Below, in pieces: positions 1-7,349 of a DNA stretch of 8,765 bases. The DNA comes from Chloroflexota bacterium. GTDB taxonomy: Bacteria > Chloroflexota > Anaerolineae > Aggregatilineales > Phototrophicaceae. The notes under the pieces are model-generated. The model searched no databases. It worked only from the letters and a program-made list of their open reading frames with translations, and was not told the origin of the DNA. The position numbers and the translations under genes are program-made. Where the stretch lies: assembly GCA_023392115.1 (NCBI GenBank), contig JAEVZT010000309.1, forward strand, positions 1-8,765, written 5' to 3'. Within the stretch, counting starts at the first letter, position 1; every line of letters starts with the position of its first letter.

Positions 1-203
1 GGCTTGATTCGATTGGCGAAGACGAGGTGGAGCGCTTCGTCGTCCGAGTTGTAGACGTAGAGCAGGCGGTTTCTGGTGTCGGCACGTCGCCAGATATCTC
101 TGGGATTGAAGTTGACGCCTAAAAAGCCTCCGTAGGGAAGATCGACCAGTAAGTTTCGAATAAGGCGCTGCATGCGGCTGACGGTGTAGTTGAAGCGCTC
201 CAT
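1..203 (-). CDS. Partial protein (N-terminal 67 residues), possibly a class I methyltransferase
   Basis: An open frame on the minus strand begins at ATG 203-201 and stays open to the left edge, so only the N-terminus is present. The start is well supported: an in-frame TAG lies two codons upstream, and a GAAAGG Shine-Dalgarno ends 6 nt before the ATG. The visible protein starts MERFNYTVSRMQRLIRNLLV, then has a DLPYGGFLG stretch and a segment rich in Asp, Glu and Arg around residues 36-60. No catalytic motif is reached. The DLxYGG stretch followed by a charged linker resembles the region ahead of the SAM-binding domain in some class I methyltransferases found in polysaccharide clusters. That is a weak resemblance from memory and the function should be treated as unknown. 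The gene is divergent from the glycosyltransferase operon and shares its AT-rich upstream region. Confidence 0.6.
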   Translation of the reverse strand, partial: MERFNYTVSRMQRLIRNLLVDLPYGGFLGVNFNPRDIWRRADTRNRLLYVYNSDDEALHLVFANRIK

Positions 204-255
204 CGTCTACCTTTCTCGATGTAAAATTGTAAATCCATTTCGCGAATAAGCAGCG

Positions 256-261
256 ATTATA
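256..261 (-). promoter_or_regulatory. Candidate -10 box for the minus-strand gene
   Basis: The minus strand reads a perfect TATAAT here, 52 bp upstream of the ATG at 203, inside an AT-rich stretch. No convincing -35 hexamer lies 16-18 bp upstream, so the call rests on the -10 match and location only. Confidence 0.3.
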
Positions 262-295
262 TCATTATCATCAAACGATAGTTTTTTCTATTCGA

Positions 296-324
296 TTTAC
301 TTTTCCAAGAAACATTATTATTAT
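296..324 (+). promoter_or_regulatory. Candidate sigma-70-type promoter for the glycosyltransferase cluster
   Basis: TTTACT (296-301, 4 of 6 matches to TTGACA) is followed after exactly 17 bp by TATTAT (319-324, 5 of 6 matches to TATAAT). Transcription would begin near 331, leaving a leader of about 290 nt before the ATG at 620. The AT-rich setting raises the chance of a match by accident. No better-scoring pair was found between 331 and 619. Confidence 0.3.
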
Positions 325-619
325 ATGTTTGTTAGGCGTATGAAAGGTGTGGGGAGGCAATATTTTAAGACCAAGCTAAGGTATGTAATAAATTGTCTGA
401 TAGGCACTACTCCTTCTCATATTGCGATTGAAAAGTCGAAGCCAATAATGGAATTGTCAGGCATAGCTCGTCAAACCTTCTCAGTGGGTTTTACGTTTAT
501 TCGGCGCTGGAAGGGTTTTTTTCGTCCCTCAGGGGCGGTGGTCTTATCGTAATATCCATAGTGGCTCACAAGCCAAGACTCGTCAGAAAAGCACTAAGTA
601 CCGCCGAGGAGAGGGCAAC

Positions 620-1432
620 ATGAAAAGTTATGGTTTGTTTCCGATTCTCGCTCGAAATTCATTTTCTGAGCAATCCTTCCCGCGGGTCAGCGTCATCATT
701 CCGACCCTGAACGAAGCCGCGAACCTGCCACACGTCTTGGGCTATATTCCCGACTGGGTTTATGAAATCATCATCGTCGACGGGCATTCCACCGACAACA
801 CCGTCGAGGTTGCTAAAGACCTGTGCCCAGAAGCGCGAATCATCATGCAAGAGGGGCGTGGGAAAGGCGCAGCCCTGAAGATGGGCTTTGCCGCGGCGAC
901 GGGCGAAATTATCGTCATGCTTGACGCGGACGGCTCGACCGATCCGCGTGAGATTCCGCGCTTCGTCGGGACGCTCGTGTCGGGCGCGGACTATGCCAAG
1001 GGCACGCGCTTCGTGCAGGGCGGCGGGTCGTCCGATATGACGACGATCCGCCGACTGGGCAACTGGGGATTGACCACCATCGTCCGCCTCCTTTTCGGTC
1101 ATTCCTACAGCGACCTGTGCTACGGCTATAACGCCTTTTGGTCGTGGGTTGTGCCGGTGATCGATGTTGACGCGCCGGGGTTCGAAATCGAAACGATCAT
1201 GAACATTCGCGTCATCAAGACGCGCCTGAATATCGTTGAAGTTCCTAGCTTTGAGCACGAACGTATTTACGGGTTGTCTAACCTCAACGCCGTCCGCGAT
1301 GGACTCCGCATCATGCGCACTATCTTGCGTGAGTGGTTCGACTGGAAGTTCAATTGGGGAGATGGGCAGCGCGCTTCAGACAGCGCCAGCTTGCCCGAAG
1401 TTCAGCAGCTTTCAGTTCGGCGCTATGAATAA
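620..1432 (+). CDS. Glycosyltransferase family 2, dolichyl-phosphate mannose synthase-like (DPM1-type)
   Basis: This 270-residue enzyme probably transfers a sugar from a nucleotide donor to a lipid carrier or growing glycan at the inner face of the membrane. The GT-A fold markers are in order: VSVIIPTLNEAANL (residues 23-36), IIIVDGHSTDNT (50-61), the GRGKGAALKMGF donor-loop signature of DPM1-like enzymes (79-90), and a metal-binding DAD (102-104) followed by GSTDP. There is no signal peptide and no obvious transmembrane helix, unlike GtrB or ArnC relatives that carry C-terminal helices, so it is probably cytosolic or peripheral. The start is supported by a strong Shine-Dalgarno (GAGGAGAGGG, 606-615). 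It ends three bases before the next glycosyltransferase, so the two are almost surely cotranscribed and translationally coupled. The donor sugar and acceptor cannot be read from the sequence. Confidence 0.88.
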   Translation: MKSYGLFPILARNSFSEQSFPRVSVIIPTLNEAANLPHVLGYIPDWVYEIIIVDGHSTDNTVEVAKDLCPEARIIMQEGRGKGAALKMGFAAATGEIIVMLDADGSTDPREIPRFVGTLVSGADYAKGTRFVQGGGSSDMTTIRRLGNWGLTTIVRLLFGHSYSDLCYGYNAFWSWVVPVIDVDAPGFEIETIMNIRVIKTRLNIVEVPSFEHERIYGLSNLNAVRDGLRIMRTILREWFDWKFNWGDGQRASDSASLPEVQQLSVRRYE

Positions 1433-1435
1433 GTC

Positions 1436-2410
1436 ATGAATCGTTTGACAGTTTCGGTTGTCATCTGCGCGTACACCGAAGATCGGTGGGACGAATTAGT
1501 CTGTGCGCTTGAGGGGGTCAGGTCTCAAACTGTCGGCGTGGCAGAGATTATTCTCGTAATTGACCATAACGAGGCGCTGTTGCAGCGTGTCGCCGCGTCG
1601 TTTCTAGATGTTCTGGTCATGGCGAACGGCGAGCAGCGCGGTCTGTCCGGCGCGCGCAATACCGGGATCGCGGCTGCGAGCGGAGATTTTGTCGTCTTCA
1701 TGGACGAAGACGCCGTGCCGGCGCGCGACTGGCTGGAGCGTCTAATTGTTCATTTCGCGTCTGAAGATGTGGTCGGCGTGGGCGGGGCAATCCGTCCCTA
1801 CTGGCTGCAAACCCGCCCGGGATGGTTCCCAAGCGAGTTTGACTGGGTCGTTGGCTGCACGTACACCGGAATGCCGCTCGTGCCGTCGGAGGTGCGCAAC
1901 CTGATCGGCTGCAATATGGCGTTCCGGCGCTGGGTTTTCGACTCTGCCGGTATATTTAGGGACGGTATCGGTCGTGTCGGCACGCTCCCGGTCGGCTGCG
2001 AAGAGACAGAGCTGTGTATCCGCGTTCGCCAGCGACTCCCCGGCGCGCGGATGCTTTACGATCCCAATGCCGTCGTCGATCACCGCGTGCCGCCGACGCG
2101 CGCGCGCTTCAGCTATTTCGTCAACCGCTGCTATTCAGAGGGGCTGTCGAAAGCGTTGATCACGCGGTACATCGGGCGGCAGGATGCGCTGGCATCCGAA
2201 CGAACGTATACCGTGCGGACGCTGCCTCTTGGCGTCTTGGGCGGTCTGCGCGACGGACTGCGCCGCGACTTGTATGGCATTATGCGCGCGGGCGCGATAG
2301 TCATTGGTTTCGCCTGTACGGTGGCGGGTTATGTGGTGGGCACCGCCGCATTCACACTCAAAGGGAACACAAGGCAGGTCGCGTCGCAAGAAGTGGCAGC
2401 CCGCAGCTAG
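1436..2410 (+). CDS. Glycosyltransferase family 2 with C-terminal membrane segment
   Basis: This 324-residue GT-A enzyme opens with VSVVICAYTEDRWDEL (residues 6-21). It then shows IDHN (42-45), the GLSGARNTG signature common to GT2 enzymes (69-77), a DED metal-binding motif (90-92), and CEETEL (188-193), where the acidic pair is the likely catalytic base region. Residues about 285-306 (AGAIVIGFACTVAGYVVGTAAF) form one hydrophobic segment near the C-terminus, followed by a short polar tail, suggesting a single membrane anchor. There is no clear Shine-Dalgarno. The ATG lies 3 nt after the previous stop, which fits translational coupling. Related enzymes extend exopolysaccharide or lipid-linked glycans, but the sugar specificity is unknown. 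It is only distantly like its upstream neighbour, so the pair is not a recent duplication. Confidence 0.87.
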   Translation: MNRLTVSVVICAYTEDRWDELVCALEGVRSQTVGVAEIILVIDHNEALLQRVAASFLDVLVMANGEQRGLSGARNTGIAAASGDFVVFMDEDAVPARDWLERLIVHFASEDVVGVGGAIRPYWLQTRPGWFPSEFDWVVGCTYTGMPLVPSEVRNLIGCNMAFRRWVFDSAGIFRDGIGRVGTLPVGCEETELCIRVRQRLPGARMLYDPNAVVDHRVPPTRARFSYFVNRCYSEGLSKALITRYIGRQDALASERTYTVRTLPLGVLGGLRDGLRRDLYGIMRAGAIVIGFACTVAGYVVGTAAFTLKGNTRQVASQEVAARS

Positions 2411-2457
2411 ACGATAGAGTAAACAATCGAGAGGCGACGCTTGGGGGGGCGTTGAAA

Positions 2458-3276
2458 ATGAACCGACACTCGGCTGCTGTTCTTGTTCCGATTCTCATGT
2501 ACCACAGCGTTTCGTATAACGCGAAGAAAGATTTCCTACCTTTCATCGTCCGCCCGCACGAGTTCGAGCGGCAGATGGACTATCTGAACGAGCACGGCTA
2601 CACGCCGATCACGGTGTCAACCTATGCGCGCGTCATTCGCGGTGAGTGCGACGAGCTTCCAGAACGCCCTGTCGTCATCACCTTTGACGATGGTTACGCC
2701 GACTTTTACCATCACGCGCTGCCGGTGCTCAAGCGCTACAACTTTCCTGCCACGATCTACGTCGTAAGCGACTGTATTGACAAAATGAGCGAGTGCATGT
2801 CCTCGTCGCGGATTTACGCGCGACCGCTGCTCTCATGGGAGATGTTGTGCGATCTCATGGACGCCGGAATTGAGATCGGCGCGCATTCGCACACGCACCC
2901 ACAACTTGACCTGCTGTCTGGCGACGATCTCGCCGTTGAGATCGCGCAGCCGAAGGAGATACTCGAGTGCGGCTTGAATCGGGAAGTGGCGAGCTTCGCC
3001 TATCCGCATGGCTATCACTCGAAAAAGGTGAAACAGGCAGTCGAGGATGCCGGGTATCTGTCCGCCTGCGGGGTCAAATATGCGATGAGTCATTTAGGCG
3101 ATGACCCGTATGCGCTCGCTCGCCTGCTCGTTCCCGTGAATACGTCGACAGCGGAGTTCCGGCGGATACTTCGCGGAGAGGGGGTTTCGCTTGCGCGGCG
3201 CGGGGAACGCTTGAGGACGAAGTTGTGGCGCTGGGTGCGCCGTCAGAGGCACTCACCGGCACGACGCGCGCAATAG
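2458..3276 (+). CDS. Polysaccharide deacetylase, carbohydrate esterase family 4 (NodB-like)
   Basis: This 272-residue protein has the CE4 zinc-deacetylase signature: motif 1 TFDDG (residues 75-79, supplying the catalytic base and a metal-ligand Asp), motif 2 HSHTHP (143-148, the HxxxH metal ligands), and motif 3 FAYPHG (180-185). The N-terminal PILMYHSV (11-18) is also typical. Such enzymes remove N-acetyl groups from amino sugars in surface glycans. The frame is open far upstream, but that part overlaps the preceding gene and is not protein-like. ATG 2458 is chosen because a G-rich Shine-Dalgarno (2443-2449) lies 8 nt before it and the domain begins at once. No signal peptide is present, so it appears cytoplasmic or uses another export route. 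Residues 246-272 form a very basic Arg-rich tail. It lies 47 nt after the second glycosyltransferase, probably in the same operon. Confidence 0.88.
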   Translation: MNRHSAAVLVPILMYHSVSYNAKKDFLPFIVRPHEFERQMDYLNEHGYTPITVSTYARVIRGECDELPERPVVITFDDGYADFYHHALPVLKRYNFPATIYVVSDCIDKMSECMSSSRIYARPLLSWEMLCDLMDAGIEIGAHSHTHPQLDLLSGDDLAVEIAQPKEILECGLNREVASFAYPHGYHSKKVKQAVEDAGYLSACGVKYAMSHLGDDPYALARLLVPVNTSTAEFRRILRGEGVSLARRGERLRTKLWRWVRRQRHSPARRAQ

Positions 3277-3332
3277 AACTGGCAGGGCTGTACGTAAGTG
3301 GCATTCCGAATCTCGGCTGCCCGCGCGATGGG

Positions 3333-3773
3333 TCAAACCCGTTTCTTCCACTGCGGTGTAAAGCGCGACTGGCTTGGCTCCTCCGCATTGTAATGGATTT
3401 GAATTTTCGTGCCCGGCGCGTACTGCGCGGCAGCTTGGCGCGCCAGATCGAGGCGCTTGTACGAAACTTCCTGTATGCCGTGCTGCGTCCACGTGTTCGG
3501 CATCTGCGCGCTGTTCTGGTAATCAAACTCGATACGCACAACGAAGTCGACCTTTGACCGCCCACCCGGGCGTCCGGGCTGCTTGCGCACGTAAATGTCT
3601 GTCCGTGTTATGCTGCCGGACGTCTCAATCCAATTGGTTTTCGTTCGCGAGCCTAGCAAGCGCGCGATGAATGAACCGCGACTGGCGACGGCAAACAACA
3701 CTGTGAGACCCGCAGCCGAGAGCCACAATACGAGTGTAGTCGTTCCGGAACTGAATGTGATGTCTGAAATCAT
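3333..3773 (-). CDS. DUF3592 domain membrane protein
   Basis: This 146-residue protein has one predicted transmembrane helix near the N-terminus (about residues 13-30) and then a soluble domain. The soluble part fits DUF3592: a GSITRTDIYV strand after the membrane segment (53-62), a VDFVVRIEFDY strand (75-85), an ARQAAAQY helix (111-118), and the closing YAPGTKIQIHYNAEEPSQSRF region (118-138), where 'PG-x-x-x-x-x-x-Y-N-x-x-x-P' is the family hallmark. The biochemical role of DUF3592 is unknown. The start is fixed by an in-frame TAG two codons upstream, but no good Shine-Dalgarno is seen. The gene is convergent with the deacetylase, with 56 nt between stops, and stands alone. The gap upstream of it carries palindromes and direct repeats that may regulate it. 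Confidence 0.78.
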   Translation of the reverse strand: MISDITFSSGTTTLVLWLSAAGLTVLFAVASRGSFIARLLGSRTKTNWIETSGSITRTDIYVRKQPGRPGGRSKVDFVVRIEFDYQNSAQMPNTWTQHGIQEVSYKRLDLARQAAAQYAPGTKIQIHYNAEEPSQSRFTPQWKKRV

Positions 3774-3809
3774 CAGCTATACGCCACGAACTATCCTAAC
3801 AGGAACCTT

Positions 3810-3865
3810 AGCATGTTTTTGAAAACTTTCTAGTGATCAACAGCATGTTATTTATAGTTTTCTAA
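3810..3865. repeat. Imperfect direct repeat with 32-bp period
   Basis: AGCATGTT occurs at 3810-3817 and again at 3842-3849. Each copy is followed ten bases later by TTTCTA (3827-3832 and 3859-3864). Over 24 aligned positions 18 are identical. A 32-bp period equals about three helical turns, so both copies would face the same side of the DNA, as paired regulator sites often do. The sequence is AT-rich, so chance is possible. Confidence 0.4.
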
Positions 3866-3871
3866 ACTATA
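3853..3871. promoter_or_regulatory. Perfect 8-bp AT-rich inverted repeat, possible operator
   Basis: The arms TATAGTTT and AAACTATA pair perfectly around a 3-nt TCT centre. It overlaps a weak minus-strand -10 candidate (TATAAA, 3856-3851) about 80 bp upstream of the DUF3592 start. It is not followed by a T run on either strand. A repressor site is the simplest reading, but no regulator gene is present in the window. Confidence 0.35.
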
Positions 3872-4065
3872 TCGTCCATGAATGGATGTTAACACGGGAT
3901 CGCCGCCGCGATCATTATGATTCCTCAATGAATCCTTAAAGAACTGTCAGATAATTTCTAACTAAGCCTGAGCGTGATTTCACTTGGCTTTGCACAGTGG
4001 CAGCCAGAGGTACGATGATTTACACTCGGACATGTTGAGTCGAGTACTGTCCTTTCCTCGAGCTG

Positions 4066-5243
<1,178 letters not shown>

Positions 5244-5247
<4 letters not shown>

Positions 5248-5693
5248 ACATCCGCACCCTCGAAGCCGACGACATTCCGATTGTGGCGGGCTGGGTTGTT
5301 ACAATCCCGCTGTGGCAGCGATACAACAACACGGTAGAGAAACTGAGCGCCAAGTTGGCAGCCGCGCTGGATGCCGACCTGATCCTGACGGCGGATACAG
5401 ACGAGCGCGCCGTCGGGCTGGCGTGGTGCGTACCCAAGGGGGCATTCGGGCACGGCGCCTATTTGAAGCTGCTCGGCGTGCGACCGGATCAGGCGGGCAG
5501 GGGAATTGGCGCGCAGCTGCTCGACCAACTCGAAGCGATGGTCAGCAGCCGGGACATGATCCTGCTCGCGTCGGATTTCAACGTCGACGCGCATCGGTTT
5601 TACCGGCGGCAGGGCTACGTGCAGATCGGCGCGATTCCCGGCTACGTACTGCCTGACGTGACCGAATACATCTTTCGCAAGCGCCTGCGCTGA
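5244..5693 (+). CDS. GNAT family N-acetyltransferase
   Basis: This 149-residue protein is a GCN5-related acetyltransferase, expected to move acetyl from acetyl-CoA to an amine. Visible features are the N-terminal MNIRTLEADDI start (1-11), the LLGVRPDQAGRGIGAQLLDQL segment (76-96) whose GRGIG (85-89) binds the CoA pyrophosphate, and FNVDAHRFYRRQGYVQIG near the C-terminus, a typical motif B with the Tyr of the FYxxxGY signature. The conserved Gln/Arg ahead of the glycine loop is replaced by Ala84. ATG 5244 is chosen because it overlaps the anmK stop as ATGA; a GTG at 5232 would add four residues without support. The substrate is unknown. Position after anmK allows an amino-sugar or cell-wall peptide, but many GNAT genes sit beside unrelated partners. 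Confidence 0.87.
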
Positions 5694-5778
5694 TCAAACC
5701 TTGTCAGTCCATGCTGTTTCCCGAAAACTCGCTTTGCGTTACAGTTAAATAGCGCAGCTCTTTCAGGAGAAAATAACC

Positions 5779-7296
5779 ATGCTTAGGAAGGTGTTTTTGC
5801 TTTTTACGCTCGCCCTCGTCGTGTTGAGTTTCGGCATGCCGCTCGCCGCGCAAGATAACGTGCTGGTGATGGCGCGCGCTGCCGACACGACCGGACTCGA
5901 TCCGCACACGCAGACCGCGTTCGCCTCGTTCCGACTGCTGGAACTGATTTACGAGCCGCTGGTGAACCTTGACGCCGAACTCAACGTGATTCCGGCGCTG
6001 GCGGAAAGCTGGGAATTCAACGAAGACGCGACCCAACTGACGCTCAGCCTGCGTCAGGGCGTGACGTTCCATAATGGGGCGGAATTTAGCGCCGAAGATG
6101 TGGTTGCGACGTTCGAGCGCATCCTCGACGAGGCGACGGCAGCCGCCGCCCGCGCCAACTATCTGAGCATCGAATCGATCGACACGCCGGACGACTTTAC
6201 GGTCGTGTTCAACCTGTCGCAGCCCGACGTGCCGCTGCTGGCGGCGCTGGCGACGACCAACGCGGCGATTGCCGACAGCGCGGACATCGAGTCGGGGGAC
6301 ATCGCGACCGTCGCCAACGGTACGGGTCCCTTCAAGCTGGAAAGCTGGACGCCCGATGAAACGACGAACTTGAGCGCCAATGCCGATTGGTGGGGCGAAG
6401 GTCCCTTCGTCGACGGCATCGAGATTCGCATCATCCCCGACGAAACATCGATCCTCGCCGCCCTGCGCGCCGGGACGATTGACTTCGCGCTCCTCAACGA
6501 TCCGCTCGTGGCGACGCTGCTGACAGATGATGCCAATATCGTGCTGAACCGCGTCCCGGCGATCGCCTATCACGCCTTGCAGCTTCGCGCGGCGGATACG
6601 GAAGCGCCGCTCGGTGAGCTTGCCGTCCGTCAGGCGATCGCGTGCGCGATTGACCGGCAGGAAGTTGTCGACACGGCGGCGCTCGGCGAAGGCATGGTGA
6701 CGGGTCCGCTGACGATGGCGGCATACGCGCTCGACCCGAGCGAGCTGTTCTGCTACGAAAAAGACCTCGACCGCGCGCGCGAGCTCATGGCTGAAGCCGG
6801 GTACGAAGACGGTTTCACGCTCAACGTGATCGCCGCCAACGAAGAACCGCCGACGGCAGTTGCCGAAGCGCAGAACATTCAGGCGCAGCTCGCCGAGATC
6901 AACATCGCCGTCGAAATTGAATCGCTTGAGCTTGGCGTCTACGTCGAACGCTGGCTGGCTGGCGACTTTCAGGCGGCAGTCGCGCTCAACGGCGGTCGTC
7001 CCGACCCGTACACGATGTACGCGCGTTACTGGCAGACCACCGGCAACCTGAACAATGTCGCCGGCTACATTGACGAAACGCTTGACGAACTGATGGAGGC
7101 GGGACGCACGGAAACCGACCCGGATGCACGGTATGAAATCTTCGCGCAGTTCCAGCGTCACCTTGCCGAAATGGCGCCGTGGGTCTGGCTGTACACCGCC
7201 TACGAGTACACCGCCCACCAGCCGTATGTCGAAGGCTTTGTGCCGTACCCGACCGACTCGCTCATCGGGCTGGCGCAGGTCACGCTGAACCGCTAG
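5779..7296 (+). CDS. ABC transporter substrate-binding protein, family 5 (peptide/nickel/opine type)
   Basis: This 505-residue exported protein captures the substrate of the ABC importer encoded downstream. Residues 1-24 are a clear signal peptide (two basic residues, a hydrophobic core, PLAA before Q25). There is no lipobox cysteine, so it is not a standard lipoprotein and must associate with the surface another way. The mature part carries SBP_bac_5 hallmarks: LYEPLV-like IYEPLVNLD (57-65), ALAESWEFNEDATQLTLSLR (73-92), the QGVTFHNGAEFSAEDVVATF stretch (93-112), and GTGPFKLESW from 181. The only two cysteines, C289 and C325, could form a disulfide. AGGAG (5765-5769) lies 9 nt before the ATG, the best ribosome binding site in the window and consistent with high expression. 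The family binds dipeptides, oligopeptides, nickel, opines or muropeptides; the ligand cannot be told here. Confidence 0.93.
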   Translation: MLRKVFLLFTLALVVLSFGMPLAAQDNVLVMARAADTTGLDPHTQTAFASFRLLELIYEPLVNLDAELNVIPALAESWEFNEDATQLTLSLRQGVTFHNGAEFSAEDVVATFERILDEATAAAARANYLSIESIDTPDDFTVVFNLSQPDVPLLAALATTNAAIADSADIESGDIATVANGTGPFKLESWTPDETTNLSANADWWGEGPFVDGIEIRIIPDETSILAALRAGTIDFALLNDPLVATLLTDDANIVLNRVPAIAYHALQLRAADTEAPLGELAVRQAIACAIDRQEVVDTAALGEGMVTGPLTMAAYALDPSELFCYEKDLDRARELMAEAGYEDGFTLNVIAANEEPPTAVAEAQNIQAQLAEINIAVEIESLELGVYVERWLAGDFQAAVALNGGRPDPYTMYARYWQTTGNLNNVAGYIDETLDELMEAGRTETDPDARYEIFAQFQRHLAEMAPWVWLYTAYEYTAHQPYVEGFVPYPTDSLIGLAQVTLNR

Positions 7297-7303
7297 TCAC
7301 AGG

Positions 7304-7339
7304 CGGGGCGCGGCTGCCATATCAAACAGCCGCGCCCCG
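7304..7339 (+). terminator. Intercistronic GC-rich hairpin between binding protein and permease genes
   Basis: A perfect 13-bp inverted repeat (CGGGGCGCGGCTG and CAGCCGCGCCCCG) with a 10-nt loop (7317-7326) lies between the stop at 7296 and the ATG at 7350. A G-T wobble (7303/7340) could extend it. No T tract follows, so it is not a classic intrinsic terminator. It may partly stop transcription or protect the 3' end of the upstream message, giving more binding protein than permease, as seen in maltose and oligopeptide transport operons. The 3' arm ends 10 nt before the permease start, so it may also limit ribosome access. Confidence 0.7.
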
Positions 7340-7349
7340 TTCCACGCAA

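Larger units (their letters stand above)
204..619. other. AT-rich divergent intergenic region
   Basis: This 416-bp gap separates the minus-strand partial gene from the glycosyltransferase cluster. GC is about 32% over 241-300 and about 41% over 301-600, against about 60% in nearby genes. It holds promoter-like hexamers for both directions, listed separately. A 75-codon open frame at 325-552 has no recognisable domain, no good ribosome binding site at its first ATG, and begins right at the end of a candidate -10 box. An internal ATG at 340 has a short AGG 5 nt upstream and would give 70 basic residues. I do not call this frame a gene. Nothing else was recognised, and no tRNA-like or terminator-like structure is apparent. 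Confidence 0.6.
3774..4065. other. AT-rich intergenic region with several palindromes
   Basis: This 292-bp gap lies between the divergent DUF3592 gene and anmK and likely holds both promoters. No coding frame is credible here. Four short inverted repeats are visible: GTTTT-TG-AAAAC (3815-3826), TATAGTTT-TCT-AAACTATA (3853-3871), TCCAT-GA-ATGGA (3875-3886) and GATCGC-CGCC-GCGATC (3898-3913). For the minus strand, TGGACG (3878-3873) and TATAAA (3856-3851) at 16 bp spacing form a weak promoter candidate that overlaps the AT palindrome. None of the hairpins is followed by a T tract, so they look more like operator sites than terminators. Confidence 0.5.

Noticed and set aside
659..1258. A 199-codon minus-strand frame opposite the first glycosyltransferase.
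   Set aside because: It is a shadow of a gene with all GT-A motifs intact, and the reverse product has no recognisable feature.
2014..2457. An upstream extension of the deacetylase by 148 codons.
   Set aside because: It lies in another frame of the second glycosyltransferase, gives an Arg/Ala-rich product, and ATG 2458 has a good ribosome binding site and immediate domain start.
3329..3339. GGGT-CAA-ACCC as a terminator between the convergent deacetylase and DUF3592 genes.
   Set aside because: The stem is only 4 bp, there is no T tract beside it, and it overlaps the DUF3592 stop codon.
3595..3822. A 75-codon plus-strand frame running over the DUF3592 gene into the gap.
   Set aside because: It is mostly the antisense of DUF3592 and has no ribosome binding site or domain.
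5694..5778. A promoter just upstream of the binding-protein gene.
   Set aside because: TTGTCA (5701-5706) has no -10 partner at proper spacing, and TTAAAT near 5745 has no -35 partner. A promoter may exist but cannot be placed.
5704..7218. A 504-codon open frame on the minus strand opposite the binding-protein gene.
   Set aside because: It is a mirror of a clear family-5 binding protein whose GC-rich codon use keeps the opposite frame open. Its product is Arg-, Val- and Gly-rich with no domain.
7179..7349. An upstream extension of the DppB-type permease by 57 codons.
   Set aside because: It overlaps the end of the binding-protein gene and crosses the hairpin. The family normally starts at the helix encoded from 7350.
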